DNA from: Jeotgalicoccus psychrophilus DSM 19085
Lineage (GTDB): Bacteria; Bacillota; Bacilli; Staphylococcales; Salinicoccaceae
NCBI RefSeq assembly: GCF_000425845.1
Contig: NZ_AUEF01000022.1
Coordinates: 1 to 34,177, forward strand
Direction: 5' to 3'
DNA length: 34,177 nt
Part shown: in pieces, positions 32,094 to 34,177 of the stretch
How positions within the stretch are numbered: the first letter of the stretch is position 1
Layout: the number at the start of each line of letters is the position of its first letter
Program-made: the position numbers and the translations under genes
Notes under the pieces: model-generated
The model's input: only the letters and a program-made list of their open reading frames with translations
Database searches by the model: none
What the model was told of the DNA's origin: nothing

Positions 32094-32606
32094 ATGTTGG
32101 AACTATTAAAGAAAGATGAGTTTGAGCAGTTATATGCCTTGATGGATGACTCATTTCCTAAAGCAGAGATCAGGAATTTTGAAGGGCAGCGGAAGCTGCT
32201 GGAAGATCCTCACTATAACGTATACGTGCTGCATAAAAATAGTGAAATTCTCGCATTTTTTGCCGAATGGGAAAATGACTCATATCGCTTCATAGAACAT
32301 CTTGCAGTAAATGAGAAGTTCCGTTCACAGGGACTTGGTTCAAAAACACTTCAGGCTTATAACGCACTGAGCAGTAAACCTGTTGTACTGGAAGTGGAAC
32401 CGCCTGAAGATGATATGCAAAGACGCCGTGTAAAATTTTACGAGAGAAATGGTTTTCATTTATCCTCTTATGGTTATATTCAGCCTGTCATTAACGAGGG
32501 ATACGAAAGTGTTCCGCTTGTTATGATGACGTATCCCGAGTCACTTAATAACGAAGAGCTCGAGCAGGTTAAAAACTGGCTTGATCAGACTGTTTATAAA
32601 TCCTAA
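32094..32606 (+). CDS. GNAT-family N-acetyltransferase
   Basis: A 170-residue GNAT protein. The acetyl-CoA loop is RSQGLGS (77-83) after the strand IEHLAVNEKF; VVLEVEPPED and the later KFYERNGFHL correspond to motif B. The substrate is unknown. ATG at 32094 is chosen because the family fold begins there; upstream in-frame sequence back to 31938 lies across the MarR gene and its terminator. The ribosome site is weak (AAAGAG, distant). It precedes an MFS transporter by 25 bp and may be co-transcribed. Confidence 0.82.
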   Translation: MLELLKKDEFEQLYALMDDSFPKAEIRNFEGQRKLLEDPHYNVYVLHKNSEILAFFAEWENDSYRFIEHLAVNEKFRSQGLGSKTLQAYNALSSKPVVLEVEPPEDDMQRRRVKFYERNGFHLSSYGYIQPVINEGYESVPLVMMTYPESLNNEELEQVKNWLDQTVYKS

Positions 32607-32631
32607 GCGATATTTTACAAGGGGGATGGAA

Positions 32632-33831
32632 ATGGATTACATAGAACGGGGAACCAAAAGTTATAAACAGACAGCACTTGCTTTTTTCGCCGCAGGATTT
32701 AATACATTTGCGATTCTTTATGTAGTACAGCCAATTTTACCTGATTTAACGGAATATTACGGTGTTACACCGACGGCAGCGAGTTTATCGCTTTCTGTAA
32801 CAACATTTACTTTGGCAATCAGTATGCTTATTTTTGGTTCCATTTCAGAGGCTGTGGGCAGGAAAAACATCATGATTGTCTCGATGCTGACCGCTTCGAT
32901 ATTATGCATACTGACTGCTTTCAGTCCGACATTCGGTTCATTGATTGTCATGAGGGCCTTACAGGGAGTCGCACTTGCGGGCCTGCCGTCCATTGCGATG
33001 GCTTATCTCGGAGAAGAAATTCATCCGCGCAGTCTGCCTGGAGCAATGGGTTTATACATAAGCGGTAATGCGCTCGGTGCAGTATTTGGACGGGTTTTAG
33101 CAGGTGTTGCGGCAGGGTTATGGGGATGGCAGTTCGGCCTGATTGGTGTCGGTGTTGTCAGTCTGATTGCGACATTTATTTTCTGGTATGCGCTGTCTCC
33201 GTCAAAACATTTCGTAAAAAGAGAGTTCAATGTCAAAGATCTGTTTAAATCATTGACTGAGCACTTGAAAAACCCGCTGCTGCTCATTTTATTTTTAATG
33301 GGCTTTTTGCTCCTTGGAACGAATGTCTCTCTTTATAACTATGTATCATTCGTACTGATTGAAGATTTTAATATCAGCCAGACTATTGTGAGCTGGGTAT
33401 ACATGATTTTTCTCGTCGGCGTACTGAGTTCGATGATTTCAGGAAATCTTGTTTACAGATACGGTAAAGTAATGATGCTGTATACAGGTATCATTGTGGC
33501 AGTTGCTGGTCTCATTATCGTCTTAATTCCATCTGTTTGGACGATTGTTGCTGGACTGATATTATTTACATTCGGATTCTTTATTGCACATTCCCTGACT
33601 AGCGGATGGGTGGGTAATATTGCTCACAGCAATAAAGCGCAGGCATCATCATTGTACTTGTTCTTCTATTATACAGGTTCAAGTGTCGGCGGAACGCTGG
33701 CTGGAGTGTTCTGGATGCAGAGCGGCTGGCTTGGAGTTTCCTTGATGAATATATCTTTCCTGATATTGTGCTTAACGCTGTTCATGGTTTTTTTATATCT
33801 TCTGAGACGGAGAATATGGTACTTCAAATAA
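32632..33831 (+). CDS. MFS transporter, YnfM-like
   Basis: A 399-residue twelve-segment MFS protein. Helix 1 ends in ILYVVQPILPDL, typical of the YnfM/arabinose-efflux branch; motif A appears as GSISEAVGRKNIM, and RALQGVALAGLPSIAMAYLGEE is the helix 4-5 region. ATG at 32632 is chosen because AGGGGG is spaced 6 nt from it, while it abuts the ATG at 32626. Substrate unknown. Its 3' flank (33832-33846) looks like half of a terminator interrupted by an insertion element. Confidence 0.87.
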   Translation: MDYIERGTKSYKQTALAFFAAGFNTFAILYVVQPILPDLTEYYGVTPTAASLSLSVTTFTLAISMLIFGSISEAVGRKNIMIVSMLTASILCILTAFSPTFGSLIVMRALQGVALAGLPSIAMAYLGEEIHPRSLPGAMGLYISGNALGAVFGRVLAGVAAGLWGWQFGLIGVGVVSLIATFIFWYALSPSKHFVKREFNVKDLFKSLTEHLKNPLLLILFLMGFLLLGTNVSLYNYVSFVLIEDFNISQTIVSWVYMIFLVGVLSSMISGNLVYRYGKVMMLYTGIIVAVAGLIIVLIPSVWTIVAGLILFTFGFFIAHSLTSGWVGNIAHSNKAQASSLYLFFYYTGSSVGGTLAGVFWMQSGWLGVSLMNISFLILCLTLFMVFLYLLRRRIWYFK

Positions 33832-33853
33832 AAAAAACGCCCTTGATGACGTG

Positions 33854-33896
33854 CTCCCCTTAAGTTGGACCTAAATCCAACTTAAGGGGAGTTTTT
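33854..33896 (+). terminator. Hairpin inside the IS left end
   Basis: CTCCCCTTAAGTTGGA (33854-33869) and its exact complement (33876-33891) form a 16-bp stem with a 6-nt loop, then TTTTT. It would stop transcription entering from the MFS gene. The right arm also contains the AGGGGAG ribosome site of OrfA, so the same structure would hide the start of transposase translation. Confidence 0.75.
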
Positions 33897-33899
33897 GTT

Positions 33900-34177
33900 A
33901 TGAAAAATAAAAAACATAGTTTTGAGTTCAAAATGGCAGTAGTTCAATCCTACCTTAATAATGAAGGTGGATATAAGGCTTTAGCTAAGCAGTATCAGAT
34001 CAACCCTTCATTAATTACAAGATGGGTGAATAACTATAATGAGTTTGGGCCAGACAGCCTGCTTAAGCACATGACGAAAACAACTTATACTAGTGAATTT
34101 AAACGATCTGTTTTAGACTATAGACAAGAAAACTTGTTGTCCTATAAAGATACAGCGCATCATTTTGGGATTCGTAA
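33900..34177 (+). CDS. IS3/IS150-type transposase OrfA, 3' end outside window
   Basis: An open frame starts with ATG at 33900, 8 nt after AGGGGAG, and continues to the window edge (92 codons visible). It encodes MKNKKHSFEFKMAVVQSYLN, then YKALAKQYQINPSLITRWVNNY, a helix-turn-helix typical of OrfA of IS150-group elements, and a second HTH-like repeat beginning YTSEFKRSVLDYRQENLLSYKD (in part). OrfA binds the terminal repeats and joins OrfB by frameshifting to form active transposase. No internal stop is seen, so it appears intact so far. Confidence 0.88.
   Translation, partial: MKNKKHSFEFKMAVVQSYLNNEGGYKALAKQYQINPSLITRWVNNYNEFGPDSLLKHMTKTTYTSEFKRSVLDYRQENLLSYKDTAHHFGIR

Larger units (their letters stand above)
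33847..34177 (+). mobile_element. Left end of an IS3-family (IS150-type) insertion sequence
   Basis: Starts near TGACGTGCTCCCC and continues into TTAAGTTGGACC, resembling the terminal repeats of IS150-type elements (TGnnnTG...TTAGTTGGAC). A 16-bp perfect hairpin and then an OrfA gene follow. The element runs off the right edge, so the right repeat, OrfB and target duplication are not visible. The exact first base is uncertain by a few nucleotides. Confidence 0.85.

Overview
The window looks like chromosomal DNA from a low-GC Gram-positive bacterium, most likely a halotolerant member of the Staphylococcaceae (Jeotgalicoccus, Salinicoccus or Nosocomiicoccus type). This rests on the strong Shine-Dalgarno sites, frequent TTG/GTG starts, AT-rich codon use, a NorA-like exporter, ArlRS-like regulators, a YumC-type ferredoxin reductase and a betaine-type BCCT carrier. 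The genus is an inference. No rRNA, tRNA, CRISPR or prophage genes were seen.

Layout, left to right. 1-180: a 41-bp tandem repeat array running off the left edge. 203-1848: a minus-strand unit with a YfcC/DcuC-type carrier and a 52-residue protein, ending at a hairpin terminator. 1996-4916: an XRE regulator with a DUF3169 membrane protein, divergent from an HrtBA-like ABC exporter; a perfect dyad lies between them. 4938-5632: an EbrAB-like SMR pair. 5634-7695: a four-gene minus-strand operon (LysE/ArgO exporter, HhH/NTF2-like fusion, DoxX-like, SRPBCC). 7779-11854: an ABC-2 exporter operon (two permeases, ATPase, repeat-containing lipoprotein). 11920-15200: an APC permease, a DUF488 protein, a DUF4256 protein and an RsmJ/YpiP-like methyltransferase. 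15235-16119: a guanidine-I (ykkC) riboswitch ahead of a YkkCD-like exporter pair. 16121-19434: YumC-like reductase, NorA-like exporter, CDF zinc exporter. 19513-21067: RidA plus a D-threonine aldolase/D-serine dehydratase-like enzyme. 21073-25714: BCCT carrier, then an AbgT carrier with an M20 amidohydrolase. 25924-27635: DegV and an AlkC/AlkD-like DNA alkylation repair protein. 27764-31484: a PepSY lipoprotein, a two-component system and a PepSY membrane protein. 31556-33831: MarR regulator, GNAT acetyltransferase, YnfM-like MFS. 33847-end: the left end of an IS3/IS150-type element.

Transport and envelope defence dominate: about sixteen genes encode transporter subunits. Several sets look functionally coupled: riboswitch with guanidine exporter; PLP dehydratase-like enzyme with RidA; AbgT carrier with peptidase; two-component system with secreted PepSY proteins; exporter with a cell-surface lipoprotein. 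The least explained items are the 41-bp array, the ABC-2/lipoprotein operon, the PepSY/two-component cluster, the paired palindromes between abgT and degV, and an IS that appears to have split a transcription terminator.
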